From JAPOXR01 sp965221935 (GTDB taxonomy: Bacteria > Pseudomonadota > Alphaproteobacteria > Rhodobacterales > Rhodobacteraceae): DNA of 64,000 bases. Positions 8,481 through 17,921 of the stretch are shown here, one piece after another. The stretch's first letter is position 1; every line of letters starts with the position of its first letter. The notes under the pieces were generated by a model. It was not told where the DNA came from, ran no database searches, and was given only the letters and a program-made list of their open reading frames with translations. Made by a program: the position numbers and the translations under genes. The stretch spans positions 146,470 through 210,469 of the forward strand of contig CBDCSZ010000001.1 in the NCBI GenBank assembly GCA_965221935.1. The letters run 5' to 3'.

Positions 8481-9927
8481 TTGGCCTTCAGTGTCGATGT
8501 CATCCCCAACCGCTCCTCGCCGCCGACCATCCTGCTGCGCGAGGCCTGGCGCGAGGGAAACCGCATCCGCAGGAGAACCGTCGCCAATCTCACGAAGGTG
8601 CCGGAGGTGGTGATCGACGCGGTCAAGGCCATCGTGGCCGGCGGCGTGGTGTTTCCCTCTCTCGAGGCGGCGGTGACCATCCGCCGCTCGCTGCCGCACG
8701 GCCATGCTGCGGCTGGGTCCGGTCACCAGCAACGAGATGCTGTCCATGCTCGACTGGCTCTGCGGCCGCCAGAGATGGATCGAGAAGAGCTTGGCGAACC
8801 GCCATTTCCAAGACGGCGCTCTCATTCTGCAAGACGTTTCGTCCAGCTGTCAGGAGGGAAGGAAATTCCCGCTGGCCGCCTTCGGCCACAGCCGTGACGG
8901 AAAGAAGGGAAAGAAACAGATCAACTACGGGCTTCTGTGCGCCGCCGGCGGCTGCCCTGTGGCGGTCGAGGTGTTCGCCGGCAACACCGCCATTCCCATG
9001 ACGCTGGCCTCGCAGACGGCGAAGATCCGCGCCCGCTTCGGCATTGAGAGGGTGGCTCTGGTCGGCGACCGCGGCATGCTCACCACCGCCCGCATCCGTG
9101 AGAGTCTCACGCCTTCCGGAGTGGACTGAATCTCGGCGCTGAAGAGCGCGGATATCCGTCGGCTGGTGAGGAAGGGGCCAGACGGCGGGCCGGTGCCGCT
9201 GAGGCCCGGAGAGCTGGCGGAGGACGCGGTGGCGGAGATCTCCAGCCCCGATTTCCCTGGCCAGCGGCTGATGGTGTGTCTCAACCCGCGCCTGAGGGCG
9301 GAAAGACGGCGGAAGGTGGAGAAGCATTTCGAAATTACCGGCGCCGCCGACAGTATGGCCTTCCGCCGCCGGGACGAGAAAATCGCGGCAGAGGCCGCCC
9401 TTGACGGCATCTATGCCATCCGCACCAATCTGGATGAAGACGTCATCGGCGCCGAAGATGCGGTCACCGCCTACAAATCGCTCTCACGGGTGGAGCGAGC
9501 CTTTGGTATCAAGACCGGCCACCCGAGCCGCCCGGTCCATGTCCACACCGAGGACCATGTGCGGGCGCATGTGTTCCTGTGCCTGTTGACCCTCTATGTG
9601 GAATGGCACATGCGGAGAGGGCTGGCGCCGCTGCTGTTCGAGGATCATGACCGGGAGGCGGCGCGCGGGCGGCGGGACTCGCCGGTGGCCCCGGCGGAAG
9701 TCTCCGATGCGGCAAAGGCCAAGGCGGCGTCGAAAAGAACGCCTGACGGTCTTCCCGCGCACAGCTTCGCCACGCTTCTGGCCGATCTGGCGACACTGAC
9801 GCTGAACGAGGTCACCCTGCCGGCGTCGCCGGACCACGCTTTTCCGCTGCTGGCGAAGCCGACACCCCTGCAGGAGCGGGCCTTGGAGCTTCTGGACATT
9901 GATCCGAATGCGGCCGTTGCCATGTAA
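8481..9927 (+). pseudogene. Degenerate IS1634-type transposase
   Basis: Remnant of a DDE transposase of the IS1634 (IS4-superfamily) type. The N-terminal part (8481 to about 8700) ends at RSLPHGH. The rest is in another frame, beginning near 8704 with LRLGPVTSNEML, and roughly 60 residues expected between the two are missing, so an internal deletion caused the shift. A second lesion is TGA at 9127-9129, where relatives have Trp (VD-stop-ISALKS). Catalytic-type segments are LQDVSSS, LVGDRGML and YKSLSRVERAF. The C-terminus ends at 9927. Flanks at 8300-8480 are AT-richer than the surroundings, but no clear terminal repeats were found. Not functional. Confidence 0.85.
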
Positions 9928-10209
9928 ATGACAGGCCAGCTGCGCCTGAATCAATGACAACCCATTGCCATTACTGGACAAATCCGTTTGAACCCCGCCG
10001 GTAGTTCCGCCTGGAAACACAGGCCGTCCATTGGACCATCCGGAACGGGCACCGTCCCAAGCGATCGGTTTGTGACGCAGCCGTTCGGCAATGAAACACC
10101 GGAGCAACGATCGCCGAATGGCGGTATTCCCGCCACTCGGTCGCACCAGAGAACAGAGACCGTCCGATCCACCGGAGCGCGACGCGGAACCCCGGCTTGA
10201 GGCCACAAT
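9928..10209. other. Intergenic region, no feature recognised
   Basis: 282 bases between the transposase remnant and the UDG-like gene. It probably includes the lost right end of the IS remnant. TGACAA near 9955 gives a weak inverted match to TGTTAT near 8429 on the left side, too weak to call terminal repeats. No coding potential recognised. Confidence 0.3.
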
Positions 10210-10812
10210 TCAGGCCGCCAGGACTGTTTGAATTCGCCGCCGCAGCACCTGCAGCAACTCCTCTTCGAACCCCGGGATGCGCCGGAGCAACGCGTTGTTG
10301 CGCCAGCTCGGATGCGGCAGAGGAAACAGCTCGGGCGCCCAATTCCGCCACGCGGAAACGGTGTCGGACACGCGGCTGGGCGCATCAGGCAAATGCCACT
10401 TTTGCGCATAACCGCCGACGGCAACGGTGGTCGAAATTCGCGGCAGCGCGGAGAGCATCTCAGCCCGCCATGTCCGGGCGCAGACTGGCGGCGGCGGAAG
10501 ATCGGAACCATTACGGTCGTAGCCGGGAAAGCAGTACGCCATCGGGAGGATCGCAATCCGGCTCAAGTCGTAGAACTCCATTTCCGACAAACCAAGCCAG
10601 CTTCTGAGCCGATCACCGGATGCGTCGCTGAAGAATACGCCGCTCTCGTGGACTCGGGCACCGGGAGCCTGGCCGGTTATGAGAATGCGCGCCGTTGCGG
10701 AACACCAGAAAACCGGTCTCGGCTGATGCGCGGTTGCGGTTGAGGCGAATCTTGCAGCGCAGATCCGGCATGACCGGACCCCTCGTTCCAACCTTTGCAG
10801 AGTTTCCGGCAT
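10210..10812 (-). CDS. Uracil-DNA glycosylase family protein
   Basis: Uracil-DNA glycosylase-like repair protein. The substrate-pocket motif is ILITGQAPGARVHESG, followed by FFSDASGDRLRSWLGL; the other catalytic-fold motif is PHPSWRN near the C-terminus, with PMAYCFPGYD and CARTWRAEM between. An N-terminal CRICAARF resembles the first cysteine pair found in relatives, but I cannot confirm an iron-sulfur cluster. The start is uncertain: Met at 10812 (MPETLQRLERG, 200 aa) fits relatives best, 10848 is possible, and 10941 looks too long. It would remove uracil or related lesions from DNA. Monocistronic, convergent with the IS remnant. Confidence 0.75.
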   Translation of the reverse strand: MPETLQRLERGVRSCRICAARFASTATAHQPRPVFWCSATARILITGQAPGARVHESGVFFSDASGDRLRSWLGLSEMEFYDLSRIAILPMAYCFPGYDRNGSDLPPPPVCARTWRAEMLSALPRISTTVAVGGYAQKWHLPDAPSRVSDTVSAWRNWAPELFPLPHPSWRNNALLRRIPGFEEELLQVLRRRIQTVLAA

Positions 10813-11050
10813 CCGATACAGATATTCTCCGGTCGCCCTCAGTTCCATAGAATTCCGAGATCCTCGGAGCTTTGTGTCAGTCCGATTTCTAAGCGCTGGC
10901 CAGCCGTCGCTGATGATCGACTGAGCGGCTGGCTCTGACACCCGCTCATGATCGCGTGACTTTCACGCTTCTTGTAAAGTTTCTGACCCAATTGTATAGC
11001 CGCTGCCCAGCAATTCTGTGCCGCAGGCTGGTAAACCGGAGCCCGTTTGA

Positions 11051-12310
11051 ATGCATCGCACCTGGACAGTGGTTTCTGATTTTTCGCTGCTATTGCTCTC
11101 CGGCGCGATCATAGCGCTCATTTGGTGCAACATTGCTCCCGAACACTACACCAGGATAATCGATGGAGTTCTGTTCAATAATCCGTATGTCGGCAAGGCC
11201 GTTTACACCGACACAGGCGAAGTTGTCCGAAAACTCACATTTCACTACCTGGTGAACGACATTTTGATGGCTTTCTTTTTCGCTATAGCTGGCAAGGAAG
11301 TCTGGGAAGCCATCGCTCTGAAGAACGGGTCGCTGCGCGGTAAAAAGGCCATGACTCCTCTGATTGCGGCAGCTGGCGGCATGGTGGCGCCGGTGACCAT
11401 ATATCTGGGTCTCGCGCTTGTGTTTGGATCCGACACCTACAACGCGGTTGCCAATGGCTGGGCCGTGCCGACGGCGACAGACATTGCGTTTTCCTTTCTG
11501 ATCGGCCGCATGATTTTTGGGCGCGGCCATCCGGCAGTGAAGTTTCTGCTTTTGCTCGCGATCGCGGATGACGCCGCCGGGCTCCTGATCATTGCCGTCT
11601 TTTATCCGGAGCAGGAGATCAACCTGTGGTACCTGCTGATCTCGGTGGCGGCGGTGTCAGTCGCCTATTTGCTTTTCAATAGGCTGCCGCGGCGGCTGGA
11701 CCGAGGCATGCGGCAGCGACCGTATTCGACGATGGTGCGCAAGAAGCTGACGTTCTGGCCGTATGCCATTGCCGGGGTCTTTTCGTATTTCGCTTTCCAG
11801 GAGGCGGGTATTCACGCCGCGCTCAGCCTGATCCCTGTCATCGTTGCTATTCCCCATGCTGACCGGGAATTTGGCATCTTTGCGGAGGCAGAAATTTACC
11901 GCACGGACTTGCTCAACCAAATTGAGCACAAACTGAAATTTCCGGTCGAGTTCATTCTGTTTTTCTTCGGACTGGCAAATGCCGGTGTGGTGTTTTCCTC
12001 AATCGGAACGCCGACATTGCTGGTTCTTGCGGGCTTGGTCGCCGGCAAACCGATTGGGATCCTCCTGTTTGGGTGGATTGCCGCCTATCCGCTCAAGTTC
12101 GGCATGCCGCAGGGAATGAATGTTTCTGACATGCTCATTGTCGGATTCGCGGCTGCCATAGGTTTCACTGTCGCTCTGTTCATCGCTACGGTCGCGTTCC
12201 CGCATGGCGCCGTGCAGGATGCTGCGAAGATGGGTGCGCTGCTGAGCATTGGCGCGGCGGTGCCGGCTCTGGGTGTCGCCCGGCTGTTCCCGATCAAAAA
12301 GGTCGTTTGA
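11051..12310 (+). CDS. nhaA: Na+/H+ antiporter NhaA
   Basis: 419-residue polytopic inner-membrane protein exchanging sodium for protons, for pH and salt homeostasis. Family marks are NGWAVPTATDIAFSFLIG and the paired aspartates in AIADDAAGLLIIAVFYP near residue 173, matching the ion-binding Asp pair of NhaA. It is slightly longer than E. coli NhaA because of a longer first periplasmic loop (about residues 28-60). It overlaps nothing at its ATG start. kdsA follows 30 bases downstream. No Na+-responsive regulator gene (nhaR) is adjacent. Confidence 0.93.
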   Translation: MHRTWTVVSDFSLLLLSGAIIALIWCNIAPEHYTRIIDGVLFNNPYVGKAVYTDTGEVVRKLTFHYLVNDILMAFFFAIAGKEVWEAIALKNGSLRGKKAMTPLIAAAGGMVAPVTIYLGLALVFGSDTYNAVANGWAVPTATDIAFSFLIGRMIFGRGHPAVKFLLLLAIADDAAGLLIIAVFYPEQEINLWYLLISVAAVSVAYLLFNRLPRRLDRGMRQRPYSTMVRKKLTFWPYAIAGVFSYFAFQEAGIHAALSLIPVIVAIPHADREFGIFAEAEIYRTDLLNQIEHKLKFPVEFILFFFGLANAGVVFSSIGTPTLLVLAGLVAGKPIGILLFGWIAAYPLKFGMPQGMNVSDMLIVGFAAAIGFTVALFIATVAFPHGAVQDAAKMGALLSIGAAVPALGVARLFPIKKVV

Positions 12311-12339
12311 CGGCGGCCCGCGGTTTGGAAGCTGGGGCG

Positions 12340-13191
12340 ATGACCGGAAGTCCGCAGCAGCGAGCTGTCAGCGTTGGCAGTCTCTCGATTGCCAACGACC
12401 TGCCATTTGCGTTGATTTCAGGCCCTTGCCAGATTGAGTCGCTCAGCCACGCGCTGGACATCGCCGGCCGACTGCAGTTCATCGCCGCTGAGTTCGAAAT
12501 CGGCTTCGTTTTCAAATCGTCGTTTGACAAGGCGAACAGAACCTCGCTCCGGGGGAAACGGGGTCTGGGAATTGAAAAGGGTCTTGCCGTTCTGCAGGAA
12601 GTCGGCACACAGATCGGATGTCCGACGCTTACCGATGTTCACGAACCCGGGCAGTGCGCCGAGGTTGCCAGCGTGGTGGACATCCTGCAGATTCCCGCAT
12701 TCCTTTGCCGGCAGACCGATCTGCTGGTCGCGGCGGGCGACACCGGCGCCGCGGTCAACTTGAAGAAGGGCCAATTTCTGGCTCCCTGGGATATGGAAAA
12801 TGTGGCTGGCAAAGTCCGTTCGACAGGAAATGACCGGATCCTGCTGTGCGAACGCGGATCCAGTTTTGGATACAATACACTTGTCACCGATATGCGCAGC
12901 ATCCCGATCATGGCCGCCACAGGATATCCGGTGGTGATTGACGCCACGCATTCTGTTCAGCAGCCTGGCGGCCACGGCGCTTCATCCGGCGGGCAGCGGG
13001 AATTCGCGCCGGTGATCGCGCGCGCCGCAGCCGCAGTCGGCGTCGCGGCGGTGTTTATTGAAACTCACGAAAACCCCGATTCCGCTCCGAGCGATGGCCC
13101 AAACATGGTTCCGCTCGACGAAATGCGCGGACTTGTGGAGACGCTGGCGGCACTTGACCAACTCTCCAAGTCGCGGCCCAGCGCGCTTTAA
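12340..13191 (+). CDS. kdsA: 2-dehydro-3-deoxyphosphooctonate (KDO-8-phosphate) aldolase
   Basis: 283 residues from ATG 12340. An upstream in-frame TTG inside the nhaA stop is less likely because the GGGG before 12340 and family length favour this start. It condenses phosphoenolpyruvate with arabinose-5-phosphate to KDO-8-P, the first committed step of the lipopolysaccharide inner core. Motifs: SGPCQIES with the metal-ligand-type Cys, FKSSFDKANRTS, TDVHEPGQ, RQTDLL, KKGQFLAPWDM, DATHSVQ, and ETHENPDSAPSDGPNM. Its presence indicates an LPS-bearing Gram-negative cell. A phosphohexomutase follows after 20 bases, consistent with an envelope-sugar unit. Confidence 0.97.
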   Translation: MTGSPQQRAVSVGSLSIANDLPFALISGPCQIESLSHALDIAGRLQFIAAEFEIGFVFKSSFDKANRTSLRGKRGLGIEKGLAVLQEVGTQIGCPTLTDVHEPGQCAEVASVVDILQIPAFLCRQTDLLVAAGDTGAAVNLKKGQFLAPWDMENVAGKVRSTGNDRILLCERGSSFGYNTLVTDMRSIPIMAATGYPVVIDATHSVQQPGGHGASSGGQREFAPVIARAAAAVGVAAVFIETHENPDSAPSDGPNMVPLDEMRGLVETLAALDQLSKSRPSAL

Positions 13192-13211
13192 CCGGCCAGA
13201 TTGCGCGTGAA

Positions 13212-14708
13212 ATGACTGCCGCGGTCAACTGTCTCCAGTTCGTCGGCTGGGACGATCTCAATCAACCTAAGATCGCGGCCAAGGGGTTCCGTGAATATGA
13301 CGGCAGATGGCTCTATCCCGACGAATTGAATCTGCCGGGCGCGGCGGCGCTCGGCGCCGGGCTCGGAACGCTCATGCACGAATCAGGCGCCGGTGGAGAC
13401 ATCATCCTCGGCCGGGACTTTCGCAGCTATTCTCATGAGGTTGCCAACGCAATTGCACTCGGACTGGTAGAGTCTGGCGTTCGCGTCATTGACATCGGGA
13501 CGGTGATTTCACCCATGGCGTATTTCAGCCGTGCGCATTTCGGAGTCGATGCCGTCGCCATGGTCACAGCATCGCACAATCCCAACGGATGGACCGGGGT
13601 GAAAGCCGGAATTCGGCATCCGCACACGTTGAGCGGCTGTGAGATCAGCCGTCTCCGCCAGATCGTGCTGGAAGGACCACCCGCTGGGCGGGCGGGAGGC
13701 GGCTACCGGTGTGTCAGCGGAATCCCGTCTGCCTATGCGGATGATCTCACGAGCGGTTACCGTTTCAACCGCAGGCTCAAGGCAGTCTGCGCCACCGGGA
13801 ACGGCACTGTCGGGCAGTTCGCGCCAGATCTTCTGCGACAGGCCGGAATGGAGATTGTTCCCCTGCACGCGGAATTGGACTGCGGCTTTCCGAACTACAA
13901 CCCCAACCCTGAATCGGTGGAGATGCTTGCCGATATGGGCCGCAAGGTTCGGGAAACAGGCGCCGATATCGGATTCGGATTTGACGGGGATGGCGATCGG
14001 CTAGGCGTTGTCGACAATCAGGGCAATGCGGTGTTTTCCGACAAAATCGGCGTCATTATCGCTCGCTCGATCGCGGAAAGGCATCGCAAAGCGCGCTTCG
14101 TCGCCGATGTCAAATCGACCGCGTTGTTTTCCTCAGACCCGGTTTTGCTCGCGCTCGGGGCCAGCACGGACTATTGGAAAACCGGCCACAGTCACATGAA
14201 GCTGCGGGTTGAGCAGACCGGCGCGCTGGCGGGTTTCGAGAAGTCGGGACATTTTTATTTCGCCCCGCCGGTCGGGCGCGGCTATGATGACGCCTGTCTC
14301 GCGGCGCTGGAGGTCGGGCGACTGCTGGACCGCGAAGCCAATTCCAGATTTTCCGACCTTGTCGCCGCCCTACCGAAAACCTGGATGACGCCGACCATGT
14401 CTCCGTCCTGCAGCGATGGGCGGAAATATCAGGTGACGGAGCAGATTTCCAAACGTCTGACCGCGATGTGCGCGGCAAACGGCACGCTGGCAGGTCAGCG
14501 GATTCAGGAAGTTCTCACGGTCAATGGCGCAAGATGTGTCCTGGCGAACGGTTCCTGGGGGCTGGTACGGGCATCTTCAAACACGCCAAATCTGGTCGTG
14601 GTGTGCGAAAGTGTTGAAAGCGCGTCGGAAATGCGCGCAATTTTTGCGGATCTGGACCGGCTGCTGCGGGAAGAAGGGGTCGAAGGAGACTACGACCAGC
14701 GGATCTGA
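13212..14708 (+). CDS. Phosphomannomutase/phosphoglucomutase (AlgC/ManB type)
   Basis: 498-residue alpha-D-phosphohexomutase that interconverts hexose-1- and hexose-6-phosphates for nucleotide-sugar synthesis. The four hallmarks are in order: phosphoserine loop TASHNPNGWTGVK near residue 120, metal loop GFDGDGDRLG near 257, sugar loop EKSGHF near 342, and the phosphate-binding C-terminal RASSNTPNLVV near 455. The sugar loop starts EKSGH rather than the common GEMSGH or GEESGH, so specificity is uncertain. It lies 20 bases after kdsA, probably in the same transcript, supporting a role in LPS or exopolysaccharide. Confidence 0.9.
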   Translation: MTAAVNCLQFVGWDDLNQPKIAAKGFREYDGRWLYPDELNLPGAAALGAGLGTLMHESGAGGDIILGRDFRSYSHEVANAIALGLVESGVRVIDIGTVISPMAYFSRAHFGVDAVAMVTASHNPNGWTGVKAGIRHPHTLSGCEISRLRQIVLEGPPAGRAGGGYRCVSGIPSAYADDLTSGYRFNRRLKAVCATGNGTVGQFAPDLLRQAGMEIVPLHAELDCGFPNYNPNPESVEMLADMGRKVRETGADIGFGFDGDGDRLGVVDNQGNAVFSDKIGVIIARSIAERHRKARFVADVKSTALFSSDPVLLALGASTDYWKTGHSHMKLRVEQTGALAGFEKSGHFYFAPPVGRGYDDACLAALEVGRLLDREANSRFSDLVAALPKTWMTPTMSPSCSDGRKYQVTEQISKRLTAMCAANGTLAGQRIQEVLTVNGARCVLANGSWGLVRASSNTPNLVVVCESVESASEMRAIFADLDRLLREEGVEGDYDQRI

Positions 14709-14775
14709 GCTTTGTCCGGCATACACAATCCGGTTGCATGCGCGGATTGCGCTAACTAGTTAGGGCGGTTCAAGT

Positions 14776-14850
14776 TGGGGCGTGGCCAAGCGGTAAGGCA
14801 GCGGTTTTTGGTACCGAAGAGCGTAGGTTCGAATCCTACCGCCCCAGCCA
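14776..14850 (+). tRNA. tRNA-Gln (anticodon TTG), CCA encoded
   Basis: A 75-base cloverleaf read by eye. The acceptor TGGGGCG pairs with CGCCCCA; there is a D-arm GCC/GGC with AAGCGGTAA, an anticodon loop TTTTGGT with TTG at positions 34-36, and a T-arm GTAGG-TTCGAAT-CCTAC. Discriminator G is followed by a genomically encoded CCA. The outermost anticodon-stem pair (27-43) is a G-A mismatch, otherwise all stems pair. A perfect 12-base palindrome CTAACTAGTTAG (14752-14763) lies 12 bases upstream. Confidence 0.93.
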
Positions 14851-14908
14851 GTCTTCCGTCAGCTGCGCCGCGGAAATCGCCAATACGGCGATGTCGCCGG
14901 ATTCCGCC

Positions 14909-15361
14909 TCACGCGGCGGGAATGAAACGGATGCCGTCAGGCAGAGGCAATGGTTCGTTGGGGCCGTTCACGAACTCAACGGTGGTGAATATCAGCTTCC
15001 CGGCACCGATATTCTCAATTGAGTGCAGCAAATACTCGCCGGCGGCAAATGTGTAGTGCCTTGTCATCCCGGTTTGGTATTCAAGCTCAGTGATTCTGCC
15101 CGACTCATCGTACGACCGGACCCTGCCTGAATTGTGCACAGTCCAAAAATAGTCGTTGACATGACAGTGAAACGGGCACCTTTGCCCCGGCTCCAAGTTC
15201 AAATGCCAGACCCGCACGCGATCGGTTTCTGAGACCAGCGCCGTGCCGACGCAGCCATTGTCGGCGTTGTTTCGCATCTCCGTCACCAGCCAGGATGGCC
15301 AGTGCGCGCCCCGGCCGCCCTGTTTCACAAAGAGGTTGGATGTGTCCCGGTTTTCGCTCAT
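14909..15361 (-). CDS. Cupin-fold protein of unknown function
   Basis: 150 residues, single cupin-like barrel: LEPGQRCPFHCHVNDYFWTV supplies the two His and nearby acidic residue expected of the first metal-binding motif, and AAGEYLLHSIENIGAGKLIF is the second. Cytoplasmic, no signal peptide. It lies between tRNA-Gln and a run of sugar dehydrogenase genes on either strand, so it could be a sugar epimerase/isomerase-like or dioxygenase-like cupin of that catabolic region, but no substrate can be read. Start ATG 15361 is the first plausible Met. Confidence 0.6.
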   Translation of the reverse strand: MSENRDTSNLFVKQGGRGAHWPSWLVTEMRNNADNGCVGTALVSETDRVRVWHLNLEPGQRCPFHCHVNDYFWTVHNSGRVRSYDESGRITELEYQTGMTRHYTFAAGEYLLHSIENIGAGKLIFTTVEFVNGPNEPLPLPDGIRFIPAA

Positions 15362-15511
15362 GGTTACTCACCTCTGCCGATGAGACAGTGCGCCCCGCCT
15401 TGAACAGACTTCATGGCGAGAATGCAGTCAGCCGTCAAATCCCGCGACCGCTTGCGGTTCGCAGCTGGCTAATCCGGCCAGGAATCGCGTCTGCCGGCAG
15501 CGGCGCCGGTC

Positions 15512-16654
15512 TCAGTTCACATCCAGCCAGCAGCCGCCGTTTGCACTCGACTCGGCAGCGGCGCAGACAACATCGACCATGTGGCGGCCGCTTTCGACAT
15601 TCGGATAGTCCATGGCCAGCAATCTGCCGGACTTGCCGCCGTGTTCGGCTGCGATGATCTCCGCCAGGTCGCGGTAAATATTGGAAAAAGCGAGCACCAC
15701 GCCTTCCGGGGAACCTTCGTTAATTCGATTGGCCCGCTGTGCGGCTTCCGAAAGGCCGCTGCCGCCTCGTTCCAGCACTCGCGTCGCGTCGCCGAACGGC
15801 GTCCATAGAAGTTGGTCGGGATGTTCGTGCTGCCAGGCCAGCCCGCCCTTTTCGCCGAACACCTGCAGAGTTAGCCCGTGGCTCCGGCCAACCGCGACGC
15901 CGCTGACCCAAAGCCTTCCGACGGCACCGCCGGCAAGGCGAAACGCCACCCAGGCGTCGTCCTCAAGCTGTCTTCCAGGCACGCAGTACGCAAAGTCCGC
16001 CGCCAGGCTGGAGATCGCCTGCCCGGTGACGAAGCATGCCAAGTGCATCGCGTGACATCCCATATCTGCCATCACGCACGACGGGCCTGCCTGTTCTGGA
16101 TCGAATCGCCATCTCACGCGCGGATTCTTGTCATCGTCTGCGTCCGCGAGAAATCCGCCCGCGAACTCGGCCTTTACCAGCCTCACCTTTCCCAATTCTC
16201 CGTGCAGCGCCATCGACCGCATCTGACGCACCAGCGGATAGCCTGTATAGCCGAAATTCACGGCGCAGATCCGGTTCTTCTCCGCGGCTGTCCGCTCCAG
16301 CTCGCGGGCGGTTTCACGGGTCGTTGTCAGCGGCTTCTCGCAGAGCACGTGGAACCCGGCCCGCAGAAAGGCGCTGGCGATCTCAAAGTGGGTGCTGTTC
16401 GGCGTCGCGACGGTTACGAGATCCAGCCGGTCGCTGTGTGCCGACTCGGCGGCCAGCATTTCTCTCCAATCGCCGTAAACCCGTTCGGAATCCACGCCGA
16501 GCTCAACGCCAAAGGCGCGGCTCCGTTCAGGGTCGATGTCAAACGCGCCGGCGGTGAGTCTGAACATGCGGTCAAGCTCAGCCCCTGCACGGTGAGTGAA
16601 TCCGATCTGGCTGCCATCTCCGCCTCCGACCAATCCCCAGCGTAAACTGTGCAT
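15512..16654 (-). CDS. Gfo/Idh/MocA-family oxidoreductase (1 of 3)
   Basis: 380 residues from ATG 16654, chosen because the dinucleotide-binding motif WGLVGGGDGSQIG must sit at the extreme N-terminus and AGGAAA lies upstream. NAD(P)-dependent sugar or polyol dehydrogenase: the family CEKPL motif (HVLCEKPLTTT near residue 104) provides the catalytic-site lysine, and the C-terminal domain provides the sugar pocket. It is divergent from the iolG-like gene at 16852, so the roughly 200 bases between probably hold both promoters. The exact sugar is unknown; the neighbourhood suggests inositol or related polyols. Confidence 0.8.
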   Translation of the reverse strand: MHSLRWGLVGGGDGSQIGFTHRAGAELDRMFRLTAGAFDIDPERSRAFGVELGVDSERVYGDWREMLAAESAHSDRLDLVTVATPNSTHFEIASAFLRAGFHVLCEKPLTTTRETARELERTAAEKNRICAVNFGYTGYPLVRQMRSMALHGELGKVRLVKAEFAGGFLADADDDKNPRVRWRFDPEQAGPSCVMADMGCHAMHLACFVTGQAISSLAADFAYCVPGRQLEDDAWVAFRLAGGAVGRLWVSGVAVGRSHGLTLQVFGEKGGLAWQHEHPDQLLWTPFGDATRVLERGGSGLSEAAQRANRINEGSPEGVVLAFSNIYRDLAEIIAAEHGGKSGRLLAMDYPNVESGRHMVDVVCAAAESSANGGCWLDVN

Positions 16655-16851
16655 GGAAATGATTTCCTTTCCGATGACTCCAATGCGCGCTTGTAGTCGC
16701 CTCAAGACAACAACCGCAAGCGGGCAGGCGGCGCGCATCCGGGCAGTGTCCGGCAAAACTTATGCGATTGAATTGCGCAGCGAAAACCGTCATCTTTTGG
16801 CTGATTGTTGTGCGGCGGCGGGCGCCGCGCTGGCCAAAAGGGGATTTCATC

Positions 16852-17859
16852 ATGGCGAGACTCGCTGTCATCGGCTGCGGACGAATTGGCAAAATGCATG
16901 CCGTAAACATCATCAGAAATCCCGGAACGCGCCTTGTGGGCGTCTTTGATATCGACAGCGCCGCCGCCTCGCGATTTGCAAACGAGAACAATGTCCGCGC
17001 ATTCGGCAGTTTTGCGGAAGTGACGCAAGACCCGGAAGTCGAAGGCGTCATCGTGGCTTCGGCGACCGGAACCCACGCCGATTACATTGAAGCGTCGGTG
17101 GCATCGGGCACCGCGGTCCTGTGTGAAAAACCGATCGATCTTAATCTCAATCGCGTCAACCGCTGCCGCGACGCCATCGAAGGAACCGATGTTCCAATAC
17201 AAGTGGGCTTCAACCGCCGGTTTGACCCGGGCCATGCCGCGGTCAGGGAAGCGGCGAATTCCGGTGAGATTGGCGACATTCACCAAGTGATCATCACATC
17301 CCGCGATCCCGATTTGCCGCCGCGGCAGTATTTCGAGCACGCGGGCGACGTTATGCGCGACATGACGATTCATGACTTCGATCTTGCCCGGTTCATGCTT
17401 GATGCCGAACCGACGGAAGTATTCGCCTTTGCAGGACGATTGGTTGACCCGGCGCTGATGGCGGAGGTCGGAGACTACGACACGGCAATGCTGCTATTGC
17501 GCACCGAAGACGGAAAACAGTGCAACATTAACAATTCCCGGCGCGCCGTCTACGGGTATGACCAAAGGGTGGAGATTCACGGAAGCGACGGGATGGTTGT
17601 GAGCGGCAACCGCCGTCCGCACGAATTCCGCCGGCACAGCGCGTCAGCATCCGACATTGCGGCGCCCAACCTCCATTTTTTCATTGAACGATACCAAGAG
17701 TCGTTCTTGGCGGAAATCAACCATTTCGCGCATTGCATAAAGACCAAATCCTCCCCATCGCCCGGATTCAATGACGGGCGCGCCGCCCTCGTGTTGGCCG
17801 AGGCCGCCAATCTTTCAATCCGGGAAGGGCGTTTGGTCCGAGTGGACGAGATTTCCTGA
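16852..17859 (+). CDS. iolG: Inositol 2-dehydrogenase-like oxidoreductase
   Basis: 335 residues from ATG 16852, preceded by AAAAGGGGA. Gfo/Idh/MocA family with GCGRIGKMHAVNI at the N-terminus, VLCEKPIDLN near residue 95, QVGFNRRFDPGHAAV near 119, and TIHDFDLARFML near 172. The FNRRFDP plus DFDLAR combination is characteristic of myo-inositol 2-dehydrogenases (IolG), which oxidise inositol to scyllo-inosose with NAD+. No iolB, C, D or E gene is visible in this window, so the rest of the pathway would lie elsewhere or the substrate is another polyol. A related, broken paralogue follows 62 bases downstream. Confidence 0.72.
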   Translation: MARLAVIGCGRIGKMHAVNIIRNPGTRLVGVFDIDSAAASRFANENNVRAFGSFAEVTQDPEVEGVIVASATGTHADYIEASVASGTAVLCEKPIDLNLNRVNRCRDAIEGTDVPIQVGFNRRFDPGHAAVREAANSGEIGDIHQVIITSRDPDLPPRQYFEHAGDVMRDMTIHDFDLARFMLDAEPTEVFAFAGRLVDPALMAEVGDYDTAMLLLRTEDGKQCNINNSRRAVYGYDQRVEIHGSDGMVVSGNRRPHEFRRHSASASDIAAPNLHFFIERYQESFLAEINHFAHCIKTKSSPSPGFNDGRAALVLAEAANLSIREGRLVRVDEIS

Positions 17860-17921
17860 CAGGTATTGGGCGGCGCATTGCGCGCCAGCCATTCCTGCAA
17901 GGCGAATGAGCGGCGCCGAAG

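Noticed and set aside
7897..9129. TGA read as Trp or selenocysteine, suggested by TGA in the ABC ATPase and transposase
   Set aside because: The ATPase position is not Trp in relatives, many intact genes here end with TGA, no selenocysteine hairpin was seen, and other lesions use TAA, TAG or frameshifts.
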